Source of the DNA: Echinarachnius parma
Taxonomy: Eukaryota; Echinodermata; Echinoidea; Clypeasteroida; Echinarachniidae
DNA length: 64,000 nucleotides
Assembly (NCBI GenBank): GCA_037951105.1
Contig: JBAMJV010010003.1
Span: 28,684 to 92,683, forward strand
Direction: 5' to 3'
The translations under genes and the position numbers were made by a program. Below the pieces are notes generated by a model, which had not been told where the DNA came from, made no database searches, and saw only the letters and a list, made by a program, of their open reading frames with translations. This document shows positions 1 to 12,063 of the stretch, in pieces. The number at the start of each line of letters is the position of its first letter. Position 1 is the first letter of the stretch.

Positions 1-345
1 TGCTCTCTGCACTCGCTCTATCCCTTGAATTGAAGTGGAGTTGTACGGGTTCCAGGCTTCGGAGCCATACTCAAGTTGCGGGCGTACAAGGGCCAGGTAT
101 GCCCTGTTCTTCACTTCTTTCGAGCATGGGGACAGTGTTCGCCGCAGCAGTCCTAGGGTTCTGTTGGCCTTGTGCAAGATGGTCTGGCAGTGAGAAGCCC
201 AACGAAGGTCCTTTGAAACAGTAACTCCTAGGTACTTGTATTGTTCTACCCTTAGGATGGTCTCATTGTGCAGGTAGTACTCATGGATGCTAGGCTTGTG
301 CTTCCTGGAGATGGTGAGGCTAGCACATTTCCTAATTCTAATCCC
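1..345 (-). pseudogene. Non-LTR retrotransposon reverse transcriptase C-terminal fragment
   Basis: Read on the minus strand, this stretch is one open frame with the conserved block after the RT palm and thumb: a YKYLGVTVSKDLRW motif, then a KANRTLGLLRRTL-like helix, then an ALVRPQLEYGSEAWNPY motif. These motifs typify the C-terminal part of ORF2 in CR1/Jockey/RTE-type LINEs. The encoded enzyme would copy LINE RNA at the target site. The fragment is cut by the window edge at its downstream side and fades near base 345 at its upstream side, so it is a truncated, inactive piece. The frame has no stop in the visible part, which suggests fairly recent insertion. The exact clade is uncertain without alignment. 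Confidence 0.8.
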
Positions 346-924
346 TAGTGAAATTTGTGATTTCGAGCTCGATGTTAGTGTTGGTAATCTCAAGATCACG
401 AACCAAATGACAACATCACAAATTACTGAAAATCCTTGGATATGATTGATATATATTCTATTTTGGTTTGACAGTATGATTAACAATTTTATGTCCTACC
501 TGTTGAAATTTAAATGCCTTTTCTCACTGATTTCACTTTTGTTTACTAACCTTTTCGCGTAAAAATTGTGAGAGGATCACATAAAGGCATGACGTCCAAT
601 CGGTGTTGAGCTATCCATGACATGATTAAGGTGAACATTATCATCTTTCTATTATTACCATCGGTGTTGGAGCTCGGTTCAGTAGCTTGATCCACGTTCT
701 CAACACCAACACCGACTTCAACTATCTACCTGAAATCACCTAATGTCTAAATGACTAGTAATAGATTTTCATATTTAGAATGACTTTGATGAAATTGGTT
801 TTAATTTTCTTTTATCCCTTCTCCTTGATAAAACCCACAGATGCTGAGAAGACACAGCTATTTACCGAATAGCCCCAAGAAGAGCCAGCAAGACTTGATC
901 AGCAATTCAAGATCCACCACATCT
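346..924. other. No gene seen; spacer between two LINE fragments
   Basis: AT-rich non-coding DNA. The phrase TCGGTGTTG recurs near 600 and 661, and its complement (CAACACCGA) near 706, so a small decayed inverted-repeat element may lie here. No exon, promoter or RNA gene was recognised. Confidence 0.4.
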
Positions 925-1316
925 TCCTCGCTCGTGACAGCCCTTGGGTGGGACCGTCCTATCAGGACCATTTACAAAACATTGTAGATGTGGGTGGGAC
1001 CGACTACACGTCCGGTGACTCCTTGCACAGTGCACACTCTTTTACAAGATCCATCATCAGCTAGGCCAGGCCACATGCCTTTCCCACCAGAAGTCCGCCA
1101 AGCCAACTGTTATTCAAGACACGATCACAACCTGAAGTTCACCGTTCCATTATCTACTATTGACAAGGTGTCATTTTTGTATCCACGGACCATACGAGTC
1201 TGGAACCATCTCTCTGGGCCGGTCATCAAAATAACAGGACTGACTACCTTTCAAATGGCTGCATTACCCACCATTAGAGAAGTGCAGTCTCCCGTGGGCT
1301 CCCACATTGTTTAAAT
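925..1316 (+). pseudogene. LINE ORF2 extreme C-terminal fragment
   Basis: A plus-strand frame ends with the typical last motif of CR1/Jockey-group ORF2 proteins: FLYPRTIRVWNHLSG, followed by a TTFQMAAL-like helix and a stop at 1312-1314. In these families the block (usual form FFPRTIxxWNxLP) lies beyond the RT domain. Just upstream a short patch (SLVTALGWDR, around 928-960) matches the conserved segment that normally precedes it, but with an intervening stop and missing sequence. It is therefore an internally deleted fragment. It faces the opposite way to the RT fragment at the left edge, so the two may be parts of one inverted copy or of two insertions. Confidence 0.72.
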
Positions 1317-2700
1317 GTCACTATACTTGATTTTTTGCTTGCACATTCACTCTTGCATCTTTATTGTACAAATGTGCAAAGTGAAAATTGTATTATGGCA
1401 CCTCCTGATGACACACCAGCACATCATCCAAGTATAGCTTTGCAGCTGCATCAAGGGATTACCTCATCAAGTATCAAGTAAGTGTCAGCAAGTGAGGATT
1501 CCCCTGTACCAAAGAGACTGCTTTGGTCAAGTTTTTCACACGGACATCAACCCTCTACCAGCCATGACTAATAAACTGAATATATTGCCAGTGCATTGCA
1601 TTATCTGCAATGGAGCTAAGTATATCCTTAAAAAGTCTACTGGTAAACAAACATTTTAAGATGGATGGTTCACCTATAGTCCTTTAGGCAGATATTAATC
1701 TATGGTTACCATGTTCCACCCATGTGTAAATGGGTACCATTCTAGCCAGAGTGCTACATGTAGGTAAAAGAAGTGTCATAAAGTTTAACATAATTTATGC
1801 TTACCGTATTAACATGAACCAATATTTTGTTTTGACAAATCTGATTCTGATACATTTTGACTAATTTTAATTTCCATGACCAAGTAATTTGATTTGTTAA
1901 AGTTTATTTATCTATCTATTTATTTTGTTGTTGTTATAACATGACACTTGTAAGTTGTTTTCTATCATACCTGTAATATTTTACCCAAAATAATGGGAAG
2001 AAAATAGATGTTGGAAGATTGAGGTTCCTTGACTTGTATTCACTGCTTAAGAATAGATACACTGTACCAGTGTATGTATATATTTGGACTGGGAATGTAC
2101 TCTTGTGCATTTAGTATTTTGTTCCATTATGACAAGTATATAAATTATGTAAGATGAATAGGTTACACATTTTAATGATCATGATTCTATTCATACATAA
2201 GCTTATGTTTTATGGTGTACAATGTGGTTATTTATCAATTTGTGCAAGTAATCTTTCTTCCATGTCTGCCTTCTTTTAACTACTGTATATATATAGTATT
2301 TTGCTGTTAAGATTAACATTAACACACTAGTATACAATGTATAGAAGCTGTTTTAAATATTTGCACTCTGTAGTGAGTTAAGAAACGGACTAGTGAAAGC
2401 ATGAATTGTTTTATGAATAGGTTTGCTTCAGCTCAGGAAGAATTGTGATGTACATGTAAAACGTTTCCATAAATGCTCATATTATTTGTTTTGTTTTATT
2501 TGCCTTACAAACTAATGAAATTAAGACAAATATTATGTTTGTCTATGTTATGTTTAAAAACAAAGAAAACAAATCATCAGAGGCAAGTAATAGGGAAGTT
2601 GATTGTATGTCTGGTTTACATGCTTTGTATGAATCAATGAAACAGTACAACATGATATTAGATATTTGAATATTTGTTGTATGAATTATGATAATTTTGT
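1317..2700. other. AT-rich non-coding DNA, probable LINE 3' UTR at its start
   Basis: The first few hundred bases after the LINE stop codon are probably its 3' untranslated region. The rest is AT-rich with no coding potential, no splice-flanked exon and no tandem array that I can support. Confidence 0.4.
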
Positions 2701-2709
2701 ATTGCTAAC

Positions 2710-2795
2710 TGGGGAAACCTCTTTATAACAAGGTAGTCGGGACTATCGATTTTATCTCGTTATAACCGGAATCTCGCTATAACCGAGATTCTTTT
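2710..2795. mobile_element. Fragment of pogo/Tigger-like MITE
   Basis: The bases GGGGAAACCTCTTTATAAC at 2711-2729, followed by repeated CTCGTTATAACC and CTCGCTATAACC phrases, match the terminal motif of the two better-preserved pogo-like MITEs at 11.88 and 12.62 kb. Only one end is clear here. Confidence 0.5.
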
Positions 2796-3418
2796 CAATA
2801 GCCAGAAAATGTTACCTCATTTATAAGAATGTTTGTTCGTTATGCGTCTACTTAATCTATGCATTACTTCTACTGTTTTGTATTTTGCCCAATTACCAGA
2901 ATTTCCAGTGATTTTCATTTCATTGAGATAGATAAAATAAGATCATAAAGATTTTACTAAATATGGAAAATTTGACTTATCTCATTTTTTTTACAACTGT
3001 TCTTATCGTGCTCTAATATCAATTAATTTGGTGTGATAAATAAGTGCATTGTCTGGACTGGATTGTTTGTATCTTTGACATCTTTGTGTACATGTATGTT
3101 TTGGTGTGGGTGTGTGTGTGTGTGTAATAGAGAAAGATAGATATGATAAGAGAGATAAGTTGTCGGTGTATACATGGGTTTTGTTTGTATTGTTTATTTA
3201 TTGTATTATTATTTCAATTATTATTATATATATTGCCAATGGGATGCTGAAGGATGATTTGAGTTGGGGAGTGTGCTGAATCGAATACCATTAGTCCTGA
3301 TGCAAAAAAAAAAGCAAAATAAAATGTTTAACAAATGTATATAAATAAATAAATACCAGTCTACCAAATTTCACAATCTCTCCATCTACCCTCTATTTCT
3401 CTCCTTTATTTATTTCCT
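2796..3418. other. AT-rich non-coding DNA with small microsatellites
   Basis: Contains a short (TG)n run around 3108-3124, an A-run at 3303-3312 and (AAAT)n around 3342-3355. No gene signal was seen. Confidence 0.5.
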
Positions 3419-3604
3419 CAAAGGAAAAGTCCACCCTGAAAATAAGTTGGTTTTAATAGAAGCAGAAAATGTTTCATCATGGAAAATTAATAAATTATAA
3501 AAAAAATAGGCAATATATTTACAAGAAGAAATTTTTCACTGTCACGTTCCTCTCTTTAGTTATGCCATTATTACTAACTTAGATTTAGGGTGGACTTTCC
3601 CTTT
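3419..3604. mobile_element. Short MITE with AAAGGAAAAGTCCACCCT ends
   Basis: The left end near 3419-3436 and the right end near 3588-3604 are inverted copies of a sequence close to AAGGGAAAGTCCACCCT. The interior (~150 bp) is AT-rich and non-coding. Length and structure suit a non-autonomous DNA transposon. No clean target duplication was resolved. Confidence 0.7.
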
Positions 3605-4195
3605 AGATAAAGACAAATATATTACAATCCATTCCAAGACAGACAGTAACTAGGAGAATAGCTTTTTCCCGGGGTAAAATTAAACTAGATTCGTGCTGAG
3701 GGCGATTGCATTATGCCTCCATGCCACCTTTGTAGCCGACCAGTGCCCCGCAGCTCAGGCGACACTAGCCTGATGATCTTCGTTAGCCGAAGTGCTAGTG
3801 CCGTATCGGTCTCTTTTCGTTAAATTATTTATCAACTTCTGATGTATTTTTGGTAAATTTTCGAGGTGGTACTCATTCCTTATCTATTTCGGAATTAATT
3901 CCTCTAAATGAATTAATTTACTGTGAGTTTAGTTTCCATGTAAACAACAAAATCCAGATAAAGTACGTGTCATTACATCGCATCAAAACAAACTTTTCGC
4001 ACAACGATAAAACAAGCGATCTGATTGGCCCTAGCTTATGGGACACTGTTACGTTCTAATGAGAGATACACTGGGATTGGATTATTTTTCAGAGAGTGTT
4101 ACAAAACAAAATTCCAAGTTTTTTCTACTTTTTGAAAAAATGCGCACTTTTTGAGATATTTCGGATTGCTTGATTGGTGTTGGTTTTTAAGGATA
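3605..4195. other. No gene recognised
   Basis: An unassigned frame of 69 codons at 3850-4059 has no recognisable domain and no flanking splice signals. I see nothing else supportable here. Confidence 0.35.
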
Positions 4196-4199
4196 TATA

Positions 4200-4232
4200 T
4201 ACCCTAACACTAACCCTTACCCTAACCCTAAT
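4200..4232. repeat. Interstitial telomere-like repeat
   Basis: A short run of degenerate CCCTAA units (ACCCTAACACTAACCC, then TTACCCTAACCCTAA). This is the telomere repeat type of most deuterostomes. It directly adjoins a 20-bp tandem repeat. Confidence 0.75.
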
Positions 4233-4350
4233 GTTGGTGGCTATAGGTCAGATTTAGTGGCTATAGGTCAGATTTAGTGGCTATAGGTCAGATTTAGTGG
4301 CTATAGGTCAGATTTAGTGGATATAAGTCATATTTAGTGGCTATAAGTCT
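4233..4350 (+). repeat. 20-bp tandem repeat
   Basis: About five to six copies of a 20-bp unit, GGCTATAGGTCAGATTTAGT. The first four are essentially identical and the last two diverge (GGATATAAGTCATATTTAGT and a shortened copy). Homogeneity at one end and decay at the other are typical of a young minisatellite. Confidence 0.9.
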
Positions 4351-4379
4351 ATTTATAACTCGAATTGAATACGCGCGCT

Positions 4380-4620
4380 TTGTCTCCATTCAAGTCGCCC
4401 GATTCCAATTAAACGGGCATATCTAATGCGTTAGTGCCATAGCTGAATGGTTTGGGAATCACAAACTCGCGCCCCGGTTGGCAGTAACGTTTTCCCGTAG
4501 ATTGTAGATTTGATACACAAACCAGAAGCCCGATTTTTTACAGATTGACACTGAATATATAATTTTGTTGGACATTTCATCAATATGTGAAATGTAACCA
4601 AAATTGGTCATTCCAATTAA
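4380..4620. repeat. Dispersed repeat, also present inverted near 18.1-18.2 kb
   Basis: The segment with CCCCGGTTGGCAGTAACG, TAGATTGTAGATTTGATA and the following CCCGATTTTTTACAGATTGACAC block reappears reverse-complemented at about 18,105-18,230 (ACGTTACTGCCAACCGGGGC, CAATCTGTACAAAATCGG). This marks an interspersed element of unknown class. The part near 4430-4480 faintly resembles a tRNA-like head, but no convincing A and B boxes are present. Confidence 0.6.
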
Positions 4621-7100
4621 TTTTTAAATAAAATAAGTTACACCGGCATTCCAAAGTTATTACACATATTTGGCATTCCAACTGTCTGTACAAATCACAA
4701 TAGTGACTGAGCCTTGTTCTTGCGTTTAATATAGCAGACAACAACATACACTGTACAGAACGGCGGAATCCAACTTTCACAAAATAGTAAGTCGATTTTA
4801 TTTTAAAATGCTGTAAAATACCATATTTTGTAGATTGTGTCTAAAAGTAATTAACGTTACTGCCGTTAGACGTTAGTGTAATTGTATCTTGTCATCATGT
4901 CGACCGTTTGATTGAAATAATATCTGAAACTAGTTTGTGAGTTCATTTTCATTATTAATTTATTGGAAGTGGAACTGGTCTGGGCCTGGCTGGAATAGAT
5001 CGACAAATCTTTTGTTTTTGTGGCATCTTTTAACATTTAATTTCAGTCTCTTACTGTCGGCCATTCTAACTGAAATAACCAGTAAAATAGGCAATGAAAA
5101 CGATTCGTTTTGTCGATCTAACTCTAAGACTGGACATGAATAATGGATGGCAACAAAGACCAAGTCCAAGTACTGAACTTCTAAAAGTCGGTAACTTCAC
5201 CGGCTTTGCCGGTGGGCTATAACTAGAAGTGAGCCACGCCGGTCATGTCGGCAGGCGAAGCTAGGTTTAGTCGTCCCTCTCTCATCCTCGGCTTCTCTGG
5301 CCGTCTCGACGATCTGGACTAGTACTAATACTGAGTAATAGTAGATAGTATACTCGGCCTTAAAACGATGGTTTGCTATCTACCTTAGATAATCCAAGAA
5401 CCGGTAATGTTTAATCACAAAAGTCATTAGATTTAGAGAGATCAGTTGATTTGTCCTAGCACCTTTCAATGATTCATTTATCATTAATCATTGATTTTTA
5501 TTGTGGTACCGACTCCTGCCTGGTAAATTTAATTACATTTAATTTAATTAAAAACAAGTCAGAAAAGATTCCGAGAGTGAGAGACTGAGCCTGGGCCTGG
5601 CTAATTGTTTTCTTCCATCCACGGCACTAACGTTCAATTTGTCCTGCGAAACACATGCAAGCCCCAGACTGGAAAACATTATTAATTCACATTTTTATCT
5701 GGTGTTCTTTTTTCAATCCCTGACCCTGATTGCACGTTTATCGTTTGTAGCCCATTCTAAATCATTGATGACAAAATGATGGACCAAGAAATGCCTAATA
5801 ATAAACTGCTTATCAAGGATTTTTTTTATTTTTACGTTTACTTAACTGGCTCTTTAATGACAAGTAAATATAGTACCTAATCATCAGTTTAAACCCTAAA
5901 AGTCAATAAATTAATTTTGCATTTTTTAACTGAGAATTTACAGGAGCTCGTTTGTCATTTCACTGTTTTCAGGGGCTAATTACTAATTTGCACTCTCTGA
6001 ACAGATGTATTTTTTTTACTATTTTGGTCTAGTATGTTCACTAAACATCAGGTGTTCCCAACAATATATTTTGAACATGTTAGTGAAATTAAGTGAATAT
6101 TGTTCTTATGAATGTTATATTTGTTTTCATCTCATAGCAATATTTTGAGGATGTGGCTCAACAAGGACTGGCGACCGATGATAGGCTGGTGTTACCAGGT
6201 GGTACTTCAGGATTGCTTATCTGCCGGTTCTCTACTCGCTATGCCACAGCTAGTCAGCTATCCACAGGTATTATTTCTACTATAATTTAATCATCCCACT
6301 CATGTATTTGCATGATTCTTTTTTTCAGAGGTTAGCTTTTTTCCCGTTATCTATATTATAATAAGAGGACGGGGGTTGGTGTCCGTATGTTGCTAACCAT
6401 CACAGTAGTTTTCGCGTATATTTTTATCTGGGCGATGGATCGGACGTTTGTACACAAGCTGTGCGATATCCTTTTTAACTATATTTCGCGATATATCAGA
6501 AAATTTCGCTGTTCCACTATAAAACGGGAGGGACGGGATCTGTTTTGCATTGGTATATAGTACTGCGTACAGACATGCTGGGTACAGCCAGGTTCTGTGG
6601 CGGATTATACATCGCATTGATGTCTTACATGCTCAGACAATCTACAGTAACGCTACATTCCAAAAGCGAAAGCGACCGTCGGGAGGGGAATTTGCATAGA
6701 CTATATACAGAGAAGCGGAATATTGTAGGTCCGGCATCTGTGGCATTGTCAACGCACAATCTACTACATTGTACACACATTCGTGTGATTGTACATGTCC
6801 GTATATGCATGACTGAATTTGATCGGTGATTTTTGTTCACATTTTCAACACGATATTCGCAAAATTGGCAAAAAATTGGCAAAACAGGGTATACGGCTAC
6901 CAAAATAGGTTTCTCTCTGTCACTGGTTTAATTTTCTGAATAAAGGCTAATTGTAAATGTTTACTCGAAGTGCATACTTTGTTGTACTCAAGTATAAAAA
7001 ATGTGTGCTTTTTGTAAATAATGTGTAAACAAGAAGAGCAAGGAATTAGGGTTATTGATCTACTTGACAACGATTTAATTAATACTGTTTATTGTTTGAC
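4621..7100. other. No gene recognised over 2.5 kb
   Basis: Several small frames of 60-95 codons occur (for example 6545-6829 on plus, 6625-6903 on minus), but they overlap one another on opposite strands and lack domains, repeats in frame or splice context. A local GCCGGT-rich patch occurs at 5190-5250. I cannot support a gene here. Confidence 0.4.
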
Positions 7101-7134
7101 ATGTGATCGCTGGCAGCATACCTAGGGTTTTTAC

Positions 7135-7775
7135 AAGGGGGGGGGGGGGGGGGGGGGGGCGTAGAGGGGTTATTGCGTCAACCAAAATTTTCCAGGGGCT
7201 GGGTGTCGGCCAAGTATTTCGAGGGGGGTGTCGGTCAAGTAATTCGAGGGGGTGTCTGTCAAGTATTTCGAGGGGGGTGTCGGTGAAGAATGTTCGAGGG
7301 TGGTGTCGGTCAAATATTTCGTAGGGGCGGGGAGGGGGCGGTGAAGAATTTTCGAGGGGGGTGTCGATGACAATTTTTTCAAGAGGGGGTACCGGTTAAG
7401 ACTCTTTCAAAGGGGGGGAGGGATGTTGGTGAAGAATCTCGAAGGGGGGTGGGGGATTTTTCGAGAGGGGTGTCAGTGAAGATTTTTTTGGAGAGGGGGT
7501 ACCAGTGAAGATTCTTTCGGTGTCGCTGAAAAATTTGTGAGGGGAGTGGGTGTCCATGAATATTTTTTGAGGGGGGGGGGGTGGTTATTTCCTCAACCAA
7601 CATTTTTGAGGGGTCGGGTGTCGGTCAAGTATTTCGAGTGGGGAGGGGGGGGGGGCTGTCGGTGAAGAATTTTCGAGGGAGAGTGTCGGTGAAGAATTTG
7701 TAATGGGGGTGGGTGTCCGTGAATATTTTTTGAGGGGGATTTGAACCACAACCTCCCCCCCCCCCCCCCACCCGG
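7135..7775. repeat. Degenerate G-tract minisatellite flanking the 520-bp satellite
   Basis: Repetition of a core like GAGGGGGGTGTCGGTGAAGA separated by short AT-rich TTTTTCGAG-like phrases, in irregular order. These are the same subrepeats that build the regular satellite to the right, so this looks like its decayed edge. Runs of up to about 22 consecutive G bases occur. The strand asymmetry is extreme: G on plus, C on minus. Confidence 0.88.
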
Positions 7776-7779
7776 GTAC

Positions 7780-10700
7780 CCATATGCCTGTGAATATGAG
7801 ATTGAATCAGCACCGGGGGGGGGGGGGGTGTCGGTGAAGAATCTTGAAAGGGGGGGGCTGTCTGTGAAGATTTTTCGAGGGGGGGGGGTTGTCGGTGAAG
7901 AATTTTCTAAAGGGGTGTAAGTAAAGATTTTTTCGAGAAGGGGTAACAGTGAAGATTCATAAGAAGGGGGGTGGTGGGGGTGTAGGAGAAGATTTTTCGA
8001 GGGGTGGGGGGGGTTGTCGGTGAATATTTTTCGACGCGAGGGGGGTGTCCATGAAGATTTTCTCGAGAGGGGGTACTGGTGAAGATTCTTTCAAAAGGGG
8101 GCGGGGGTGTCGGTGAAGAATTTGTGAGGGGGTTCATGGTGTCCGTGAATATGTTTTTTAGGGGGGGGGGAACCCCAAAACAGCCCTTTTTCATCAAAGT
8201 GGAATTTGAACCGCCCCCCCCCCTCCCCCGTGTACACATATGCCTGTGAATATGAGATTGTATTTTTAATTATACACTTATTAAATGATATCATAACCAT
8301 ATGCCTGTGAATATGAGATTGAATCAGCACCGGGGGGGGGGGGGGGGGGTGTCGGTGAAGAATCTTGAAAGGGGGGGGCTGTCTGTGAAGATTTTTCGAG
8401 GGGGGGGGGGTTGTCGGTGAAGAATTATCTAAGGGGGTGTAAGTAAAGATTTTTCGAGAGGGGGTAACAGTGAAGATTCTTTAGAAGGGGGGTTGTGGGG
8501 GTGTAGGAGAAGATTTTTCGAGGGGTGGGGGGGGTTGTCGGTGAATATTTTTCGACGCGAGGGGGGTGTCGATGAAGATTTTCTCGAGAGGGGGTACTGG
8601 TGAAGATTCTTTCTAAAGGGGGCGGGGGTGTCGGTGAAGAATTTGTGAGGGGGGTTCATGGTGTCCGTGAATATGTTTTTTAGGGGGGGGGGGGAACCCC
8701 AAAACAGCCCTTTTTCATCAAAGTGGAATTTGAACCGCCCCCCCCCCTCCCCCCGTGTACGCATATGCCTGTGAATATTAGATTGTATTTTTAATTATAC
8801 ACTTATTAAATCATATCATAACCATATGCCTGTGAATATGAGATTGAATCAGCACCGGGGTGGGGGGGGGATGTCGGTGAAGAATCTTGAAAGGGGGGGG
8901 CTGTCTGTGAAGATTTTTCGAGGGGGGGGGGGTTGTCGGTGAAGAATTATCTAAGGGGGTGTAAGTAAAGATTTTTTCGAGAGGGGGTAACAGTGAAGAT
9001 TCTTTAGAAGGGGGGTGGTGGGGGTGTAGGAGAAGATTTTTCGAGGGGGGGGGTTGTCGGTGAATATTTTTCGACGCGAGGGGGGTGTCGATGAAGATTT
9101 TCTCGAGAGGGGGTACTGGTGAAGATTCTTTCAAAAGGGGGCGGGGGTGTCGGTGAAGAATTTGTGAGGGGGGTTCATGGTGTCCGTGAATATGTTTTTT
9201 AGGGGGGGGGGACCCCAAAACAGCCCTTTTTCATCAAAGTGGAATTTGAACCGCCCCCCCCCCCCTCCTCCCCCCGTGTACGCATATGCCTGTGAATATG
9301 AGATTGTATTTTTAATTATACACTTATTAAATCATATCATAACCATATGCCTGTGAATATGAGATTGAATCAGCACCGGGGGGGGGGGGGGGGGGTGTCG
9401 GTGAAGAATCTTGAAAGGGGGGGGGGGGCTGTCTGTGAAGATTTTTCGAGGGGGGGGGTTGTCGGTGAAGAATTATCTAAGGGGGTGTAAGTAAAGTTTT
9501 TTTCGAGAGGGGGTAACAGTGAAGATTCTTTAGAAGGGGGGTGGTGGGGGTGTAGGAGAAGATTTTTCGAGGGGTGGGGGGGGTTGTCGGTGAATATTTT
9601 TCGACGCGAGGGGGGTGTCGATGAAGATTTTCTCGAGAGGGGGTACTGGTGAAGATTCTTTCAAAAGGGGGCGGGGGTGTCGGTGAAGAATTTGTGACGG
9701 GGGTTCATGGTGTCCGTGAATATGTTTTTTAGGGGGGGGGGGACCCCAAAACAGCCCTTTTTCATCAAAGTGGAATTTGAACCGCCCCCCCCCCCTTCCC
9801 CCGTGTACGCATATGCCTGTGAATATGAGATTGTATTTTTAATTATACACTTATTAAATCATATCATAACCATATGCCTGTGAATATGAAATTGAATCAG
9901 CACCGGGGGGGGGGGGGGGGTGTCGGTGAAGAATCTTGAAAGGGGGGGGGCTGTCTGTGAAGATTTTTCGAGGGGGGGGGGTTGTCGGTGAAGAATTATC
10001 TAAGGGGGTGTAAGTAAAGATTTTTTCGAGAGGGGGTAACAGTGAAGATTCTTTAGAAGGGGGGTGGTGGGGGTGTAGGAGAAGATTTTTCGAGGGGTGG
10101 GGGGGGTTGTCGGTGAATATTTTTCGACGCGAGGGGGGTGTCGATGAAGAGAGGGGGTACTGGTGGAGATTCTTTCAAAAGGGGGCGGGGGTGTCGGTGA
10201 AGAATTTGTGAGGGGGGTTCATGGTGTCCGTGAATATGTTTTTTAGGGGGGGGGGGGGGAACCCCAAAACAGCCCTTTTTCATCAAAGTGGAATTTGAAC
10301 CGCCCCCCCCCCCTCCCCCCGTGTACGCATATGCCTGTGAATATGAGATTGTATTTTTAATTATACACTTATTAAATCATATCATAACCATATGCCTGTA
10401 AATATGAGATTGAATCAGCACCGGGGGGGGGGGGGGGGTGTCGGTGAAGAATCTTGAAAGGGGGGGGGGCTGTCTGTGAAGATTTTTCGAGGGCGGGGGG
10501 GTTGTCGGTGAAGAATTATCTAAGGGGGTGTAAGTAAAGTTTTTTTCGAGAGGGGGTAACAGTGAAGATTCTTTAGAAGGGGGGTGGTGGGGGTGTAGGA
10601 GAAGATTTTTCGAGGGGTGGGGGGGTTGTCGGTGAATATTTTTCGACGCGAGGGGGGTGTCGATGAAGATTTTCTCGAGAGGGGATACTGGTGAAGATTC

Positions 10701-10920
10701 TTTCAAAAGGGGGCGGGGGTGTCGGTGAAGAATTTGTGAGGGGGGTTCATGGTGTCCGTGAATATGTTTTTGAGGGGGGGGGGGGGTAACCCCAAAACAG
10801 CCCTTTTTCATCAAAGTGGAATTTGAACCCCCCCCCCCCCACCCCCCCCCCCCGTGTACGCATATGCCTGTGAATATGAGATTGTATTTTTAATTATACA
10901 CTTATTAAATCATATCATAA
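7780..10920. repeat. Satellite array of six ~520-bp units rich in G-tracts
   Basis: Units begin with CCATATGCCTGTGAATATG at about 7780, 8297, 8822, 9343, 9870 and 10,388, and the sequence leaves the pattern at 10,921. Spacing is 517-533 bp, varying mainly through G-run length. Each unit carries an AT-rich spacer (TTAATTATACACTTATTAAA), a G-run of 9-20 bases, several shorter copies of a GTGTCGGTGAAGA motif, and the conserved phrase CCCCAAAACAGCCCTTTTT before a C-run. The first unit lacks much of the AT spacer. The minus-strand frames rich in Pro, His and Thr are by-products of the repeat. Confidence 0.95.
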
Positions 10921-11380
10921 CCATTCAAACAGAGATGCCATTAATTGACCAAATGTTTTTTACAGGACAGATACAAAAAATAAAGAAATACAAAAATACA
11001 ACATACAACATTATCTTACTCAAAGATCTGGTGACGGGTAATTTACTAGTTTATATTAACTAAGAATTAATTTCGACAAGAGGAATAATTAAAATGCCAT
11101 TTAAGTTTTCTTTTTATATTTGATGAATTCATTATTGGTATTATACAACCTAAATATCTCAGATATCAATTTCTCAGTGAATTAATTTATTGGTTTGCGG
11201 CAATTAATGATTAAAGTTATCTAAATAATTCAAGCAAATTTCTTCATTGTGTTCAATATCATTTGTCACCTTTCTATTCAATTTATTTGCATGTTTTGGT
11301 CATTTTTGTTGACACCTTTTATTACTCTACATGCTTTTTCAGGACAAGACAATTTATTTTAAAGTTTATAAAGTAGTATT
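10921..11380. other. AT-rich unique DNA beside the satellite
   Basis: No gene or repeat was recognised between the end of the satellite and the small repeat fragment at 11.39 kb. Confidence 0.45.
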
Positions 11381-11387
11381 AATTAAC

Positions 11388-11480
11388 TCATTCAGGACTG
11401 TTTCCGAAAATACCCCAGCTGTTGTCCATGGAGAATATGTTATACCAAAATCGACCGTCTTTAAATGGGCTGAAAGTGCA
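11388..11480. mobile_element. Fragment of the TTAACCCGTTCAGGACTG palindromic MITE family
   Basis: TTAACTCATTCAGGACTG at the start and GTCCATGGAGAATATG in the middle match the same blocks, in the same order, in the ~100-bp elements at 50.58 and 57.54 kb. The right terminal repeat is not recognisable here, so the copy is old or truncated. Confidence 0.55.
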
Positions 11481-11882
11481 ATAGCTATAGTCTAACATTC
11501 TTTCTCTGTTTGTTTTTGCATTCTTTAATTACAGATCTTCGGACTATAGGAGCATGACAGATCACCATGGATGTTAATTGGTAGAGTTCACAAGCAATGG
11601 ACAAGCCATAGACTTTAAATTAAAGATTACCTTAACATTTTGAAGATTTGAATGAAAGTAATACTTTTGCAAAGGAGCCTATGCAATATACGTCTATGGC
11701 CTGGAGCAAAACAGATTCATTCATTTAATGAAGTAAGTAACAGAATCACAGTTATATTAGTTTTGTTATTTTAAAAATACATAATCATGCTTTGCTGTTA
11801 GAGCTGTTCATATTTCATCAAGAGGAGGGGATGATCCATGAATGATGTGTTTAATACTGCCAGCTTCTGGAACTTGGTAATA

Positions 11883-12063
11883 CAGTGAAATCGCTTTATA
11901 ACGAGCACCTCAGACCCACTGAATTTGCTGTGTTATTTTAGATATCTTATTGTATCAGGGCTTAAGAAAAAAATAAAAATACATTTCCACCTGGACCTGT
12001 CAAATAACCACTCTATATCAGGTACCTCGTTATAATGGAGTTTGGTTTAAAGAGGTTCCACTG
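11883..12063. mobile_element. pogo/Tigger-like MITE, TA target site
   Basis: Left end CAGTGAAATCGCTTTATAAC and right end (reverse complement) CAGTGGAACCTCTTTA are inverted, and both are bounded by TA, as for pogo/Tigger transposons. CTCGTTATAA phrases are repeated inside. Length is ~181 bp with no coding capacity. Confidence 0.8.

Noticed and set aside
7170..10814. Minus-strand Pro/His/Thr-rich frames up to 145 codons
   Set aside because: They track the 520-bp G-tract satellite, vary in every copy with G-run length, and show no codon-level conservation.
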